From Paucilactobacillus hokkaidonensis JCM 18461 (GTDB lineage Bacteria; Bacillota; Bacilli; Lactobacillales; Lactobacillaceae): a stretch of 64,000 nucleotides of DNA. The stretch is from NCBI RefSeq assembly GCF_000829395.1, contig NZ_AP014681.1:17631-81630 (forward strand), given 5' to 3'. The notes beneath the pieces were generated by a model. That model saw only the letters and a list, made by a program, of their open reading frames with translations, did no database searches and was not told the origin of the DNA. A program made the position numbers and the translations under genes. This document shows, one piece after another, positions 8,398 to 16,261 of this stretch (its first letter is position 1; each line of letters begins with the position of its first letter).

Positions 8398-9258
8398 TTA
8401 GGCTAGAACCTGGACACCCAGTCCAATCAACCCGGGGCCAGTGTGCACACCAAGTGCCGGTGAAACATTACCGGTAAAAATATGTTCAGCTTGCGGATAA
8501 AGCTCGTGTAATTCCGCGGTCAGTTGTGCGGCAATCTCGTGATTAGCACCATCGGCGACTGCCAAATTAAAGCGTTGCGCGTTGCCGATAGTTTCGGCTA
8601 GTAGCTTCTTCATTTTCAACAATGTTTTTTTCTCACCACGAACTTTGGCAACGGGGTAGTAAATGCCGTCATCGTCGCAAGAAATAATTGGTTTGATGTT
8701 TAACAGCGTGCCGGCCATGCCAGCAACACGACCGATACGGCCACCTTTTTGTAAATAGGTTAGCGTTGGCACGTAGAAGAAAACTTTGGTGTGTTTGGCA
8801 ACTGTCCGGATTCGTGCCTCAATCTCGACCTTGTGCAGGCCTTCTTCGCTGAGTTGGGCTGCGAGGATCGCAGTTAAGCCGCTAGCGATACCGATGTTTT
8901 TTGTATCGATCACACTGACGTCTAGGCCGGAAACACGTGCAGCAATTTCAACTTGCTGAAATGTACCAGATAAGCCGCTAGAAATACAAACAGCGATAAC
9001 TTCCTTAAAGCCGTCCGCTTTGATGTCGGCAAAGGCTTTAGCAATCAGGTCACCAGTTGGTGAAGCAGTTTTCGGCACTTCTTTATCTAGATTAGCGTAA
9101 ACCGTGTCCGGATCGATGGTGACTTTATCCAAAAAAATTTCATCGTGATAAGCAATCGTCATTGGGACCATGTAAAGATGATGTTCAGCAATAAAGTCTG
9201 CTGGAACGTCAGAACAAGAATCAACAAGAATAGCAACGTGCGGGTTAATTTTAGTCAT
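8398..9258 (-). CDS. DegV family fatty-acid-binding protein
   Basis: A 286-residue DegV protein; the family binds fatty acids for the bacterial fatty acid kinase system. Visible family blocks are ILVDSCSDVP at the start, TASPTGD, CISSGLSGTFQ, DTKNIGIASG, YLQKGGRIGR and a C-terminal HTGPGLIG. The ATG at 9258 is chosen because AAGGAG lies nine bases upstream; an earlier in-frame ATG at 9279 sits inside the upstream gene. It overlaps the DUF1836 gene by eight bases, so the two are translationally coupled. Base composition is richer in GC than the IS sequence around it. Confidence 0.92.
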   Translation of the reverse strand: MTKINPHVAILVDSCSDVPADFIAEHHLYMVPMTIAYHDEIFLDKVTIDPDTVYANLDKEVPKTASPTGDLIAKAFADIKADGFKEVIAVCISSGLSGTFQQVEIAARVSGLDVSVIDTKNIGIASGLTAILAAQLSEEGLHKVEIEARIRTVAKHTKVFFYVPTLTYLQKGGRIGRVAGMAGTLLNIKPIISCDDDGIYYPVAKVRGEKKTLLKMKKLLAETIGNAQRFNLAVADGANHEIAAQLTAELHELYPQAEHIFTGNVSPALGVHTGPGLIGLGVQVLA

Positions 9259-9793
9259 GGGCAATAGCTCCTTTTTCAATTTGTGGTGCGTGCAGCATTA
9301 GCCGTTTGCTGATCAATTGGTAAATGATCGTGGTGGCGGCAGTCTGTTGAATGGCTTCATCCCATTCAAAATTTTTGGTAAAAGGTAATGGCGTACTTTG
9401 CGCCAGATCAAGGGTCTGTAATTGGGTCGTAAAATTAGCGGCAAAGCAATCGTAGGCTGCTTGTGCCGATAAGACGTTTAATTCACCATTAAAGCCGCTA
9501 CGGATCATATCTAATGGAAATACGGTTTTGAGCAGGGTCAGCGTAATGACCGCAGCGAGATGTTCGCGCTGATAGCGTTTCTTAACGGGTTTAAACATGA
9601 CCTTGTGTTTAACGTAATTATTGATCATTGCCGGAGTTACTGGATCAAGTTCTAATGGGGCTAGGTACTGGTTGACCAAATTGATCAGTTGTTCCATATA
9701 AATATCAAAATCAGGAAAATCGTCCCATTGCGGTAATTTTAGGGCCTGGATTTTTGTGAGCCATGCTTGAAAGTCATTTTCTTGGGTGGACAT
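9251..9793 (-). CDS. DUF1836 family protein
   Basis: A 180-residue protein of the DUF1836 family, common in Firmicutes beside degV and of unproven function. The central PAMINNYVKHKVMFKPVKKRY segment looks like a helix-turn-helix with a basic wing, so DNA binding is possible. The first half holds the conserved WDDFPDFDIYMEQL sequence. It is the first gene of a two-gene operon with degV. Its promoter region contains a near-perfect palindrome (9836-9866) that could be its own operator. The family call is firm; the regulatory role is inference. Confidence 0.8.
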   Translation of the reverse strand: MSTQENDFQAWLTKIQALKLPQWDDFPDFDIYMEQLINLVNQYLAPLELDPVTPAMINNYVKHKVMFKPVKKRYQREHLAAVITLTLLKTVFPLDMIRSGFNGELNVLSAQAAYDCFAANFTTQLQTLDLAQSTPLPFTKNFEWDEAIQQTAATTIIYQLISKRLMLHAPQIEKGAIAHD

Positions 9794-9835
9794 AAATTGA
9801 CTCCTTTCACCAAGTAGGTTATTGATAGTATAAAC

Positions 9836-9866
9836 TTGTAATCTAGTTTTGTAAACTAGATTACAA
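9836..9866. promoter_or_regulatory. 14-base-arm palindrome between DUF1836 and the oxidoreductase gene
   Basis: TTGTAATCTAGTTT (9836-9849) and AAACTAGATTACAA (9853-9866) are perfect inverted arms with a three-base spacer, 43 bases upstream of the DUF1836 start. A minus-strand TATAAT lies at 9885-9880, which puts the palindrome just downstream of that promoter. There is no T run, so it is an operator candidate rather than a terminator. Confidence 0.6.
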
Positions 9867-10010
9867 AGTTGATTCGATCATTATATGTGAGAGCAGAGTC
9901 AATATTGAACAATGAATGCCGAAACTTGTATCTATCTAGTCAAGCTTTTAAAATAAAGTTAAGATTTGAAATGAGCCATGTTTCAACATTGTGGAAGCGG
10001 AGGAAATAAC

Positions 10011-11066
10011 ATGACAGAAAAATTAACGATGGCGGTGATTGGCTTTGGTAAAAGTGCCACACGCTATCATTTGCCGTATTTGATGTTACGCGACAATATT
10101 CAAGTAAAATGGGTTTATGCGCGCCATTTAAATAAACGGCCAGCGGAACAAGAATTTTACAAGCAGCATCACGTTCAGTTCACTGATAACGTGACTGAAG
10201 TATTATCTGACCCAGCGGTTAAATTAGTGACGATCTGCTTGCCGCCAGCGTTGCATTTTGCCTTTGCCAAGCGCTGTTTAGAAGCTGGCAAAAATGTGCT
10301 GGTCGAGAAACCATTTACTAGCACGGTTGCGGAAGCTAAAGCCTTATTTGATCTAGCCGCTGAGCATAACTTATTAGTGATGCCGTATCAAAATCGTCGC
10401 TTTGATGGTGAGTTTTTAGCTTTACAACAGGTTCTGCAAGTTGGGTACTTAGGTGAGCCGCTGGAACTAGAATCACATTTTGATCATTTTCGGCCTGATC
10501 CGGAAGTTAAACAAGGAGCACCGGAAGATGGCGCCTTTTATGGCTTAGGTAGCCATTTAGTTGATCAAGTAGTGGCATTATTTGGTCGGCCCCAACAGGT
10601 CAGTTACGATATTCGAGCGCAACAGAATCCGGCTAGTACGGTTGACGATTATTATGATGTCAGTTTGTTTTATCCTAATTTCAAAGCTACGGTCAAAAGT
10701 AGCTCGCTAGTGGCGCAACCCTATCCGCGCTTTATTTTGCATGGCACTCAAGGTAGTTTCATTAAATATGGTATTGACCAACAGGAGAATGACTTAAAAG
10801 CTGGATTAACACCGGCTGCGGCGGGGTTCGGGGAAGATAGTCCGAAATTCTTTGGTGAGCTAAATTATCAAAACGCTAATGGTGATTGGATCAATAAACA
10901 GCTTCCAACGCCGCGAGGGGACTACGGTCGGGTTTACGATGGTCTGTATGAAAGTATTATCCACGGTGCCGCACCACTGGTCAGTGCTGATGAAGCAATT
11001 ACTGATTTGGCAATTTTAGCTGCTGGCTTTAGTCAATTGAGCCCAAGCATTTATCAACTATGGTAG
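10011..11066 (+). CDS. Gfo/Idh/MocA family NAD(P)-dependent oxidoreductase
   Basis: A 351-residue dehydrogenase-like protein. It has an N-terminal Rossmann motif (VIGFGKSATRYH), the catalytic-region EKPFTST motif with its lysine, a QNRRFDGEF block and the LGSHLVDQVVALFG substrate-domain sequence. Such enzymes oxidise or reduce sugars and polyols; the substrate cannot be told. The ATG at 10011 is preferred because GGAGG lies seven bases upstream. The last two codons, TGG TAG, coincide with the left end of an IS30 element, so the natural C-terminus may have been slightly longer. It is divergent from DUF1836-degV. Confidence 0.88.
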   Translation: MTEKLTMAVIGFGKSATRYHLPYLMLRDNIQVKWVYARHLNKRPAEQEFYKQHHVQFTDNVTEVLSDPAVKLVTICLPPALHFAFAKRCLEAGKNVLVEKPFTSTVAEAKALFDLAAEHNLLVMPYQNRRFDGEFLALQQVLQVGYLGEPLELESHFDHFRPDPEVKQGAPEDGAFYGLGSHLVDQVVALFGRPQQVSYDIRAQQNPASTVDDYYDVSLFYPNFKATVKSSSLVAQPYPRFILHGTQGSFIKYGIDQQENDLKAGLTPAAAGFGEDSPKFFGELNYQNANGDWINKQLPTPRGDYGRVYDGLYESIIHGAAPLVSADEAITDLAILAAGFSQLSPSIYQLW

Positions 11067-11460
11067 ATTGTAAAATTTAAGTTGAACATATTAGTGGACA
11101 GAAAAACCCATAAAGGTCTTTAATGGTGTCACCACAACATTCCATTAGAAAGAAGGACCTTTATGGGCACCACTATTTTATCATTTGAAGACCGCGTTGT
11201 CATCGAAACACTTCATCATGAAAAGCACTCACTTCAATATATTGCCGATTATTTAGGCTTTAGTAAAACCACTATCTTTAATGAGGTTCATCGCTTAGCT
11301 GGTGAGTATCACGCAGTTAAGGCTCAAACTGACCATGAAGTTAAACTTAGTCATCGTGGTCGTAAAACCATCTTAACGACTAACCTAAAGCGATTGATTG
11401 AAGAAAAAATCAAGATCCAAAAATGGTCAATTGAACAAGTGGCTCATGTAGTTAGAATTG

Positions 11461-13010
11461 GGTTCTACAATATTTGGTACTGATAGAGATTCACTTTGTG
11501 AATTTCTACTGGTGCCATTTTCTATTATCAAGTAAAATTGTACAAAAATAGAAGATAGCCTGACCCCTATCTAACGAAAGGAACTATCTCCCACGGATAA
11601 TAATACCAGATTAGCTCTCAATATCACAGATACTCGTTTAGAATTTGATCCCGACCCTAAATATAAATATCAACCTATGTCTCGAGAAATGACTGACAAA
11701 GGTGAGGCTAACGTGTGGCACTGCGTGCTCACATACGAAATGACTTGTCCTAAATGTTCAACCGTCATGAGTCGAAACGGGTACAAAAGTGTCATGTATC
11801 AATCTGCCCAAAATGGTACAAGTCTGATTTTCTTTAAAATTAAAAAGCAAAAATACATTTGTAAATGCTGTAAAAATACTGAGCTTGCTGAATTGAGTGA
11901 TGTAAGAAAAGGAGACCATCTTTTTCGTGACGTAAAACAAATTATCGCTATGCAAATTGAAGAAAACATGAGTATGACTACAATTGCGAAAATCAATAAC
12001 GTCTCCTCAAATACTGTTATCCGGTCAATTCTAGGATTAGCTTGTTATATCAAACCATCTTTTCATTATTTATCGCGAAACATTGCTTTCGATGATTTCA
12101 AATCGGGAAAGTTTGCTAAAAGCGGATACTTCCTTTTACTTATGAATATTGAAACACATCAACCAATAGATGTAATTTCTGACAGAGGTGATCACTCCCT
12201 TGAAAAGTACTTTTTAAGATATTCTCCGGCGGCTCGTGCTGCTGTTCGAACGGTTACGGTCGACTTATTTTCCCCTTATCGAAGTACTATTCAAAAAGTT
12301 TTCCCGAATGCAATTATCATTGCTGACCATTTTCATGTGGTAGTCCAGGCCTTTAAAGGCCTCAATCAGCTTAGAATAAAAGTAATGAAATCATTTAAGT
12401 ACGGGTCACCCGAATATCGCCAACTTAACAGATTTTGGAAACTAATTATGAAATCAGAAAGCGACTTAAATCGCTCTGATCGATATAAACGTCGTAATTT
12501 CAAAAATTTACAATTGACTGACGACGAAGTCGTTAATCGTTTACTATCGCTTTCCGAAGAATTGCGTGCTGCTTATAACTTCTACCAAGATCTCATTTTC
12601 ATAATTCATAATCAAAGTTCAGAACGGCTGAAAACCTTATTGTGGCCAGAAGATGATAAAAATTCGGCAATTCTCCCACAGGAAATGGATGCTGCCATCA
12701 AGACTCTACGAAAACATTTCGAAGAGATTATAAACAGTTTTAAAACAAAATACTGTCATTTCTCAACAGGTCCTGTAGAAGGATGTAACAACAAAATTAA
12801 AGTAATAAAGCGTACTGCGTACGGGTTTAGAAACTTCTATCATTTCAAGATTCGAATTCTAATTGCATTTAAAAATAGTTTCTATTCTAAAAATTTCATA
12901 TCTCTCACAAAACAACAAAAAACTGCTAATTCCCCGACAACGGAGAAACTAGCAGCTTGATGTTAAAGATTGTGAAATTCTAGGTCATCAGTACTTCTTG
13001 ACAAAGAACC
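11461..13010 (+). mobile_element. ISL3-family insertion sequence with 8-base target duplication
   Basis: The ends begin GGTTCTACAA and finish with TTGTCAAGAAGTACT-type inverted sequence read as ACAAAGAACC. The direct repeat TAGAATTG flanks both sides (11453-11460 and 13011-13018), matching the 8-base duplication typical of ISL3 elements. Length is 1550 bases. Confidence 0.9.
11677..12960 (+). CDS. ISL3-family transposase
   Basis: From the ATG at 11677, 427 residues. Two zinc-finger-like cysteine pairs lie near the N-terminus (CPKCSTVM and CKCCKN), followed by a helix-turn-helix and a DDE core (VTVDLFSPYRS, IADHFHVV and a C-terminal TGPVEGCNNKIKVIKRTAYG), all typical of ISL3. The frame is open further upstream, and the expected N-terminus (DNNTRLALNITDTRLEF) is present, but the codon where an ATG is expected is ACG (11593-11595, after AAAGGA). 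The full protein would be about 455 residues, so this copy may be weakly expressed or use an internal start. Confidence 0.85.
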   Translation: MSREMTDKGEANVWHCVLTYEMTCPKCSTVMSRNGYKSVMYQSAQNGTSLIFFKIKKQKYICKCCKNTELAELSDVRKGDHLFRDVKQIIAMQIEENMSMTTIAKINNVSSNTVIRSILGLACYIKPSFHYLSRNIAFDDFKSGKFAKSGYFLLLMNIETHQPIDVISDRGDHSLEKYFLRYSPAARAAVRTVTVDLFSPYRSTIQKVFPNAIIIADHFHVVVQAFKGLNQLRIKVMKSFKYGSPEYRQLNRFWKLIMKSESDLNRSDRYKRRNFKNLQLTDDEVVNRLLSLSEELRAAYNFYQDLIFIIHNQSSERLKTLLWPEDDKNSAILPQEMDAAIKTLRKHFEEIINSFKTKYCHFSTGPVEGCNNKIKVIKRTAYGFRNFYHFKIRILIAFKNSFYSKNFISLTKQQKTANSPTTEKLAA

Positions 13011-13690
13011 TAGAATTGCCTACAAAACCATCTATAACTGGATTGATCAGGGACTACTGGATATTAATGTGACTGATTTACCTGACCATGGTATTCGTCG
13101 CAAACGATCTAAAGAAACCCGTGGTAGTTTTAGTCATGGACGTTCCATCGAAGATCGTCCAGCTGAAATTTCTGATCGTAATACTTCAGGTCACTTCGAA
13201 GCTGATACAGTTTTATCTGGAAAACGTAAAGGTCAAGCAGTAGCTACGTTTGTCGAGCGTAAGAGTCGGCTTACCATCGTTAAACGGCTTAATGGACGAG
13301 ATAGTACTTCAATGACCAAGGCTATTTTAGAATTGGCTAACCAGTTAGGAGATAATCTCAAGACCCTTACTGTTGACCATGGGAAAGAATTCGCCAACTA
13401 CAATTTGATTGAAGAACAGACCGGTGTTCCGCTGTACTTTGCGCACGCTTATTCGCCACATGAACGAGGCAGTAATGAAAATCGCAACCGAGTACTACGC
13501 CGCTTCATTCCCAAAGGTCAACCGATTGATGAGATTACCGATGATGAATTGATTCAAATTAACTGGTATTTGAATTCCCGACCACTCAAATGTTTAAATT
13601 GGCGAACACCGATTGAGATCTTTTTGCGTGATCTGCGTTACTAAATTTGTTCAAGTTATTTCTTGCAATCTGCCTTATAATAAAGAGTGA

Positions 13691-14035
13691 TTATTTTTTG
13701 CTTTTCATTTTTACATCGCGTGATTCCAAAGTGGAAACTTGCAAATCAAATTCTTTTTGTTCGTTAATAGATAACTGCTCGTAGAAAGAATGTATGGCCG
13801 TTTCGACAGACAAACGTTGATTTTCTGCATATCCAATCATTGACATTGCTTGAAGTTTATTTCTAGTATGGTTGCTAATTTTAAGATTGGTGTTGAACGT
13901 TACGGAACTAATTTCTTTATTAGTTGGGTTATCTTTTGCGGGATTCACGAAATCTGATGCTTTAGCTTGCTTTTCAGGCTTGGGAATACTACTTTCTGTA
14001 TTATTTCTATTGGATCTAATTAATGAATTAGCCAT
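13691..14035 (-). CDS. Plasmid partition ParB-like protein (DUF5388-like)
   Basis: A 114-residue basic protein immediately downstream of parA, overlapping it by eight bases. The N-terminal third is disordered and rich in Asn, Lys and Pro. The C-terminal part holds a predicted ribbon-helix-helix-like section (NTNLKISNHTRNKLQAMSMI). Such small proteins bind the centromere repeats and partner a ParA ATPase in Gram-positive plasmids. The ATG at 14035 is preferred over a TTG at 14041 because AGGTGA lies upstream. The repeat array at 14863-15154 is the likely binding site. Confidence 0.75.
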   Translation of the reverse strand: MANSLIRSNRNNTESSIPKPEKQAKASDFVNPAKDNPTNKEISSVTFNTNLKISNHTRNKLQAMSMIGYAENQRLSVETAIHSFYEQLSINEQKEFDLQVSTLESRDVKMKSKK

Positions 14036-14837
14036 GCTCAATCACCTCAATTCTTGATAGCAATTCATCAGTTACGTTTTTGTATACATCAAAAACCCTC
14101 TTGTCGAATTTGGAACCGAATGTAATTCCAGTAATTCCATACCGTTTGAGCCTTTGCATTGAATGAATTTTATTTTTAAATATGTTATCTTCACCAAATT
14201 CTGAAATAGCATTAGAAACTGTAGCTTCATCAACAGGTGCGCCTGCTTGGAGTAATACGGCTAATATGCCCACCAACTCCAGCCTAGGTGCTTTGTATTC
14301 ATTAACTATTTCATCTTGAATATATTTAATAAACGCTTCTGCACCCTCAAAACTATGTTCATGAGTTTGCATAATAATTAAGCAATAATCAGATGCATAC
14401 AGTGCACTATCAGTAATGAGACTTATTGTAGGTGGAATATCAATGATAATATAATCATATTTTTCCTTTAAAGGATTAAGCAATGTGTTAAAGGCTGTAA
14501 CCCTATCTAAATATTCATGGTGTTTTTCCATATATCGCGGATATAATGCAAAATCAGGTGCAGACGCCAGCAAATCTAGATGCTCTTTAATATTAATTAA
14601 TGAATTTGATAAGTCACCGTCTTCTATGCTGGCCATCAATGTTTTTTTAAAATACCCTACTTCATTGCTGATATTTAGCTTAGTTTTTAGGTATAAGTTT
14701 GTGGCATTTCCTTGAGGGTCAAGGTCTACTAATAACGTTTGATAGCCGCGATTGCTTAATTCAAGGGCTACCATAGTCGAATTACTAGTTTTACCTACGC
14801 CACCTTTGAAATTGCCAAAGGTTATTACTTGGGTCAT
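14028..14837 (-). CDS. parA: Plasmid partition ATPase ParA (system 1)
   Basis: A 269-residue ParA/Soj-type ATPase that segregates plasmid copies. The deviant Walker A KGGVGKT is at residues 11-17, Walker A' DLDPQGNAT near 39-47 and the Walker B-like IIIDIPPT near 132. There is no N-terminal DNA-binding domain, as in the small type Ib proteins. CGGAGG precedes the ATG. It leads an operon with the ParB-like gene, and a long array of short repeats lies directly upstream. It is only distantly similar to the second ParA at 62.5 kb, which implies two plasmid backbones. Confidence 0.92.
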   Translation of the reverse strand: MTQVITFGNFKGGVGKTSNSTMVALELSNRGYQTLLVDLDPQGNATNLYLKTKLNISNEVGYFKKTLMASIEDGDLSNSLINIKEHLDLLASAPDFALYPRYMEKHHEYLDRVTAFNTLLNPLKEKYDYIIIDIPPTISLITDSALYASDYCLIIMQTHEHSFEGAEAFIKYIQDEIVNEYKAPRLELVGILAVLLQAGAPVDEATVSNAISEFGEDNIFKNKIHSMQRLKRYGITGITFGSKFDKRVFDVYKNVTDELLSRIEVIEHG

Positions 14838-14862
14838 ATGTTATGCACCTCCGTTTTTTTAA

Positions 14863-15154
14863 TAGTAGCACTATGTAGTTCCTACTGTCAATAAGTCTAG
14901 TGCAATAGTTCTGTAGTGCAATAGTGCTAGCACTATCTAGTTCTAGTACTACGGAACTAAGTAGTTCAATAGTGCAATAGTTCTGTAGTTCTAGCAATTA
15001 GATAGTAAATTGGTTGGAAAAGCTGATATATCAACGCACTACAGAACTAGATAGTGCAGTAGTGCAATAGTGCTGTAGCCGTTGCGCTATTGCACTACGA
15101 AACTATTGCACTATCTAGTTCTAGCACTACAGGACTATGGCACTACGTAGTGCT
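14863..15154. repeat. Centromere-like (parS) array of TAGTGC/TAGTTC units
   Basis: About 290 bases upstream of parA are filled with the hexamers TAGTGC and TAGTTC and their complements GCACTA and GAACTA, more than 20 by eye, spaced about 10-12 bases apart in both orientations. A 40-base gap with few units lies near 15000-15035. The dense spacing close to one helical turn is typical of partition sites bound cooperatively by small ribbon-helix-helix proteins. Confidence 0.75.
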
Positions 15155-15167
15155 ATTTAAAAAAATG

Positions 15168-15197
15168 TTGACATTATAGCAATAAAACAATTATAAT
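15168..15197 (+). promoter_or_regulatory. Strong plus-strand promoter divergent from parA
   Basis: A consensus TTGACA (15168-15173), an 18-base spacer and TATAAT (15192-15197) predict a start near 15204. The transcript would run through a hairpin (15212-15234, CTCACAAATTGTGAG core) and across the antisense RNA region towards the gene at 15768. Confidence 0.65.
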
Positions 15198-15252
15198 TAC
15201 ATTAAACAAAAAAGCACCTCACAAATTGTGAGATGCAATCAAAATTGAATAT

Positions 15253-15306
15253 AAAAAAAGCCACCCCCGATTGCAGTCGGGCGTAACTAAACAGTTTATA
15301 CGAATT
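15253..15306 (-). ncRNA. Candidate antisense RNA (about 54 nt)
   Basis: The minus strand carries TTGTCA (15341-15336), a 17-base spacer and TACAAT (15318-15313), followed after about 50 bases by a GC-rich hairpin (CCCGA/TCGGG core) and seven T. This defines a short RNA with its own promoter and terminator. It has no reading frame. It is antisense to the leader made from the promoter at 15168, the layout of countertranscribed RNAs in Gram-positive plasmids. A second unit of the same design lies at 63632-63694. The prediction is based on signals only. Confidence 0.5.
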
Positions 15307-15767
15307 AACTGTATTGTAGCATGTGTGGCGAATTTTGACAATGTAGAAGCCAACCTGCATGGATAAAGTCCAAACTAAATAGACACGTTTGCCAGTGCGA
15401 CCGCAATAACAACTGGCTATATCACATAAGCAACGGCCTCGTGTTGTGGGTGATGAATGGTGGTGACCACCAATAAGGGTCAGGGCGGTTTACTGGTGCT
15501 TACGAGCACGGTAACTAATCACAACGCTATTAGGGCAGTAATTAATAGGGTGGTTAGTTTGTCGAAAGACAACAGCTACGAGGTTAACTAAATACGTGAG
15601 ACGGCCGATCGGTCAAGTAAGTAGTTGAGTTGTACTCTAGTGCGACGCTTATTTTTTTATTTAAAATTTGCTCGTGACTAGGGTCCAACTTTGCCATTCA
15701 CCGCTCAACCAACCTCTCAATCAAGCATGGGTGAACCACTAAGTCAATAAAAAGGGAGTGCTTAGTT
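15307..15767 (+). other. Long non-coding leader with many hairpins
   Basis: About 460 bases without a credible gene. The plus strand can fold repeatedly: CCAGT...ACTGG (15394-15415), GGTGGTGACCACC (15461-15473), GCTTACGAGC (15498-15507), TTGTCGAAAGACAA with a GAAA loop (15559-15572) and GGCCGATCGGTC (15603-15614). The density of short stems and the promoter upstream suggest a structured RNA or a control leader. It ends at the ribosome site of the 67-residue gene. Confidence 0.45.
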
Positions 15768-15971
15768 ATGGAAATTAGAGGATTAACTTACAATTATTTA
15801 AAGATGTTTTGCCAAGAATACTTCGGTGCTGAGTTTCCATGGGAAGTTGATTTAGGGTTGCTGGAAGAAGCCAAAGATCAATACATATTAATATTATTAT
15901 GGTCAGAATTTACACATCATGTGTCAAGTTGTCCTAGAGTACCCGAAGAATTAATGGATATATTTCACTAA
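15768..15971 (+). CDS. Hypothetical 67-residue plasmid protein
   Basis: A small acidic ORF with a good ribosome site (AAGGGAG, nine bases before the ATG). The sequence is rich in aromatic residues, with no signal peptide or clear membrane helix (the short ILILLW stretch is too brief). I do not recognise a family. It is the first reading frame after the long structured leader, so it may be a leader peptide, a control protein, or a stand-in for a lost replication gene. Confidence 0.55.
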   Translation: MEIRGLTYNYLKMFCQEYFGAEFPWEVDLGLLEEAKDQYILILLWSEFTHHVSSCPRVPEELMDIFH

Positions 15972-16222
15972 CTTTTGAGAAATAAGAATCCCGTTAAATC
16001 AATGTTTCGGAGTGTTACCTAAACTATACCAATTTAGGTTCACAAAGTTGGTAAATAAAAAGCCCATAACCGAAAGGGGTAATGATCTTACTTGATATAA
16101 TGTCAATTATGTTAACTAGTCTTATTAGGGGATATAAACTAGTCAACATCTTAAGCAAGTTATTGCGTAATTCATGAAAATGTATGTTATTATGTATTCG
16201 GATATGAATCAAGTGTACCGAA
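15972..16222. other. AT-rich intergenic region
   Basis: No gene is supported. An imperfect inverted repeat (GTTAACTAGT near 16109-16118 and ACTAGTCAAC near 16138-16147) could form a hairpin of unknown role. Confidence 0.3.
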
Positions 16223-16259
16223 ATAGCAATGTGCCCGCTAACACATGTGCTATTTTTTT
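16223..16259 (+). terminator. Intrinsic terminator
   Basis: ATAGCAATGTG pairs with CACATGTGCTAT (one bulge), followed by TTTTTTT. It probably ends the transcript carrying the 67-residue gene. Confidence 0.65.
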
Positions 16260-16261
16260 GT

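Larger units (their letters stand above)
11163..13644 (+). pseudogene. IS30-family transposase, split by ISL3
   Basis: The 5' part (11163-11460) encodes the N-terminal helix-turn-helix region (LQYIADYLGFSKTTIFNEV). The 3' part (13019-13644) encodes the DDE catalytic core (HFEADTVLSGKRKG, TVDHGKEFANY, SPHERGSNENRNR, RPLKCLNWRTP). Removing the inserted element and one copy of the 8-base duplication restores an unbroken frame (HVVRIAYKTIYNWIDQG) of about 310 residues, so the interruption is probably recent. It is inactive as it stands. Confidence 0.85.
11062..13673 (+). mobile_element. IS30-family element interrupted by an ISL3 element
   Basis: The outer ends are inverted: GGTAGATTGTAAAATTTAAG on the left and the complement of GGCAGATTGCAAGAAATAAC on the right. 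Without the inserted 1550-base ISL3 element and its 8-base duplication the element is about 1.05 kb, the normal IS30 size. The left end overlaps the stop of the oxidoreductase gene. Confidence 0.8.

Noticed and set aside
14791..14997. 68-residue frame over the partition repeats
   Set aside because: Leu/Ser-rich translation of the repeats themselves; it overlaps the parA promoter and start.
14863..15154. Reading the TAGTGC/TAGTTC array as replication iterons
   Set aside because: The units are too short, lie in both orientations and sit upstream of parA with no rep gene beside them, so a centromere is the better explanation.
15200..15310. Fst/Ldr-type type I toxin at the antisense RNA
   Set aside because: The convergent promoter and shared-terminator layout suggested it, but the only plus-strand frame (17 residues) is not hydrophobic and does not resemble Fst.
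16024..16212. 62-residue minus-strand frame in the intergenic region after the 67-residue gene
   Set aside because: No ribosome site, AT-driven Ile/Asn composition, and it overlaps an inverted repeat.
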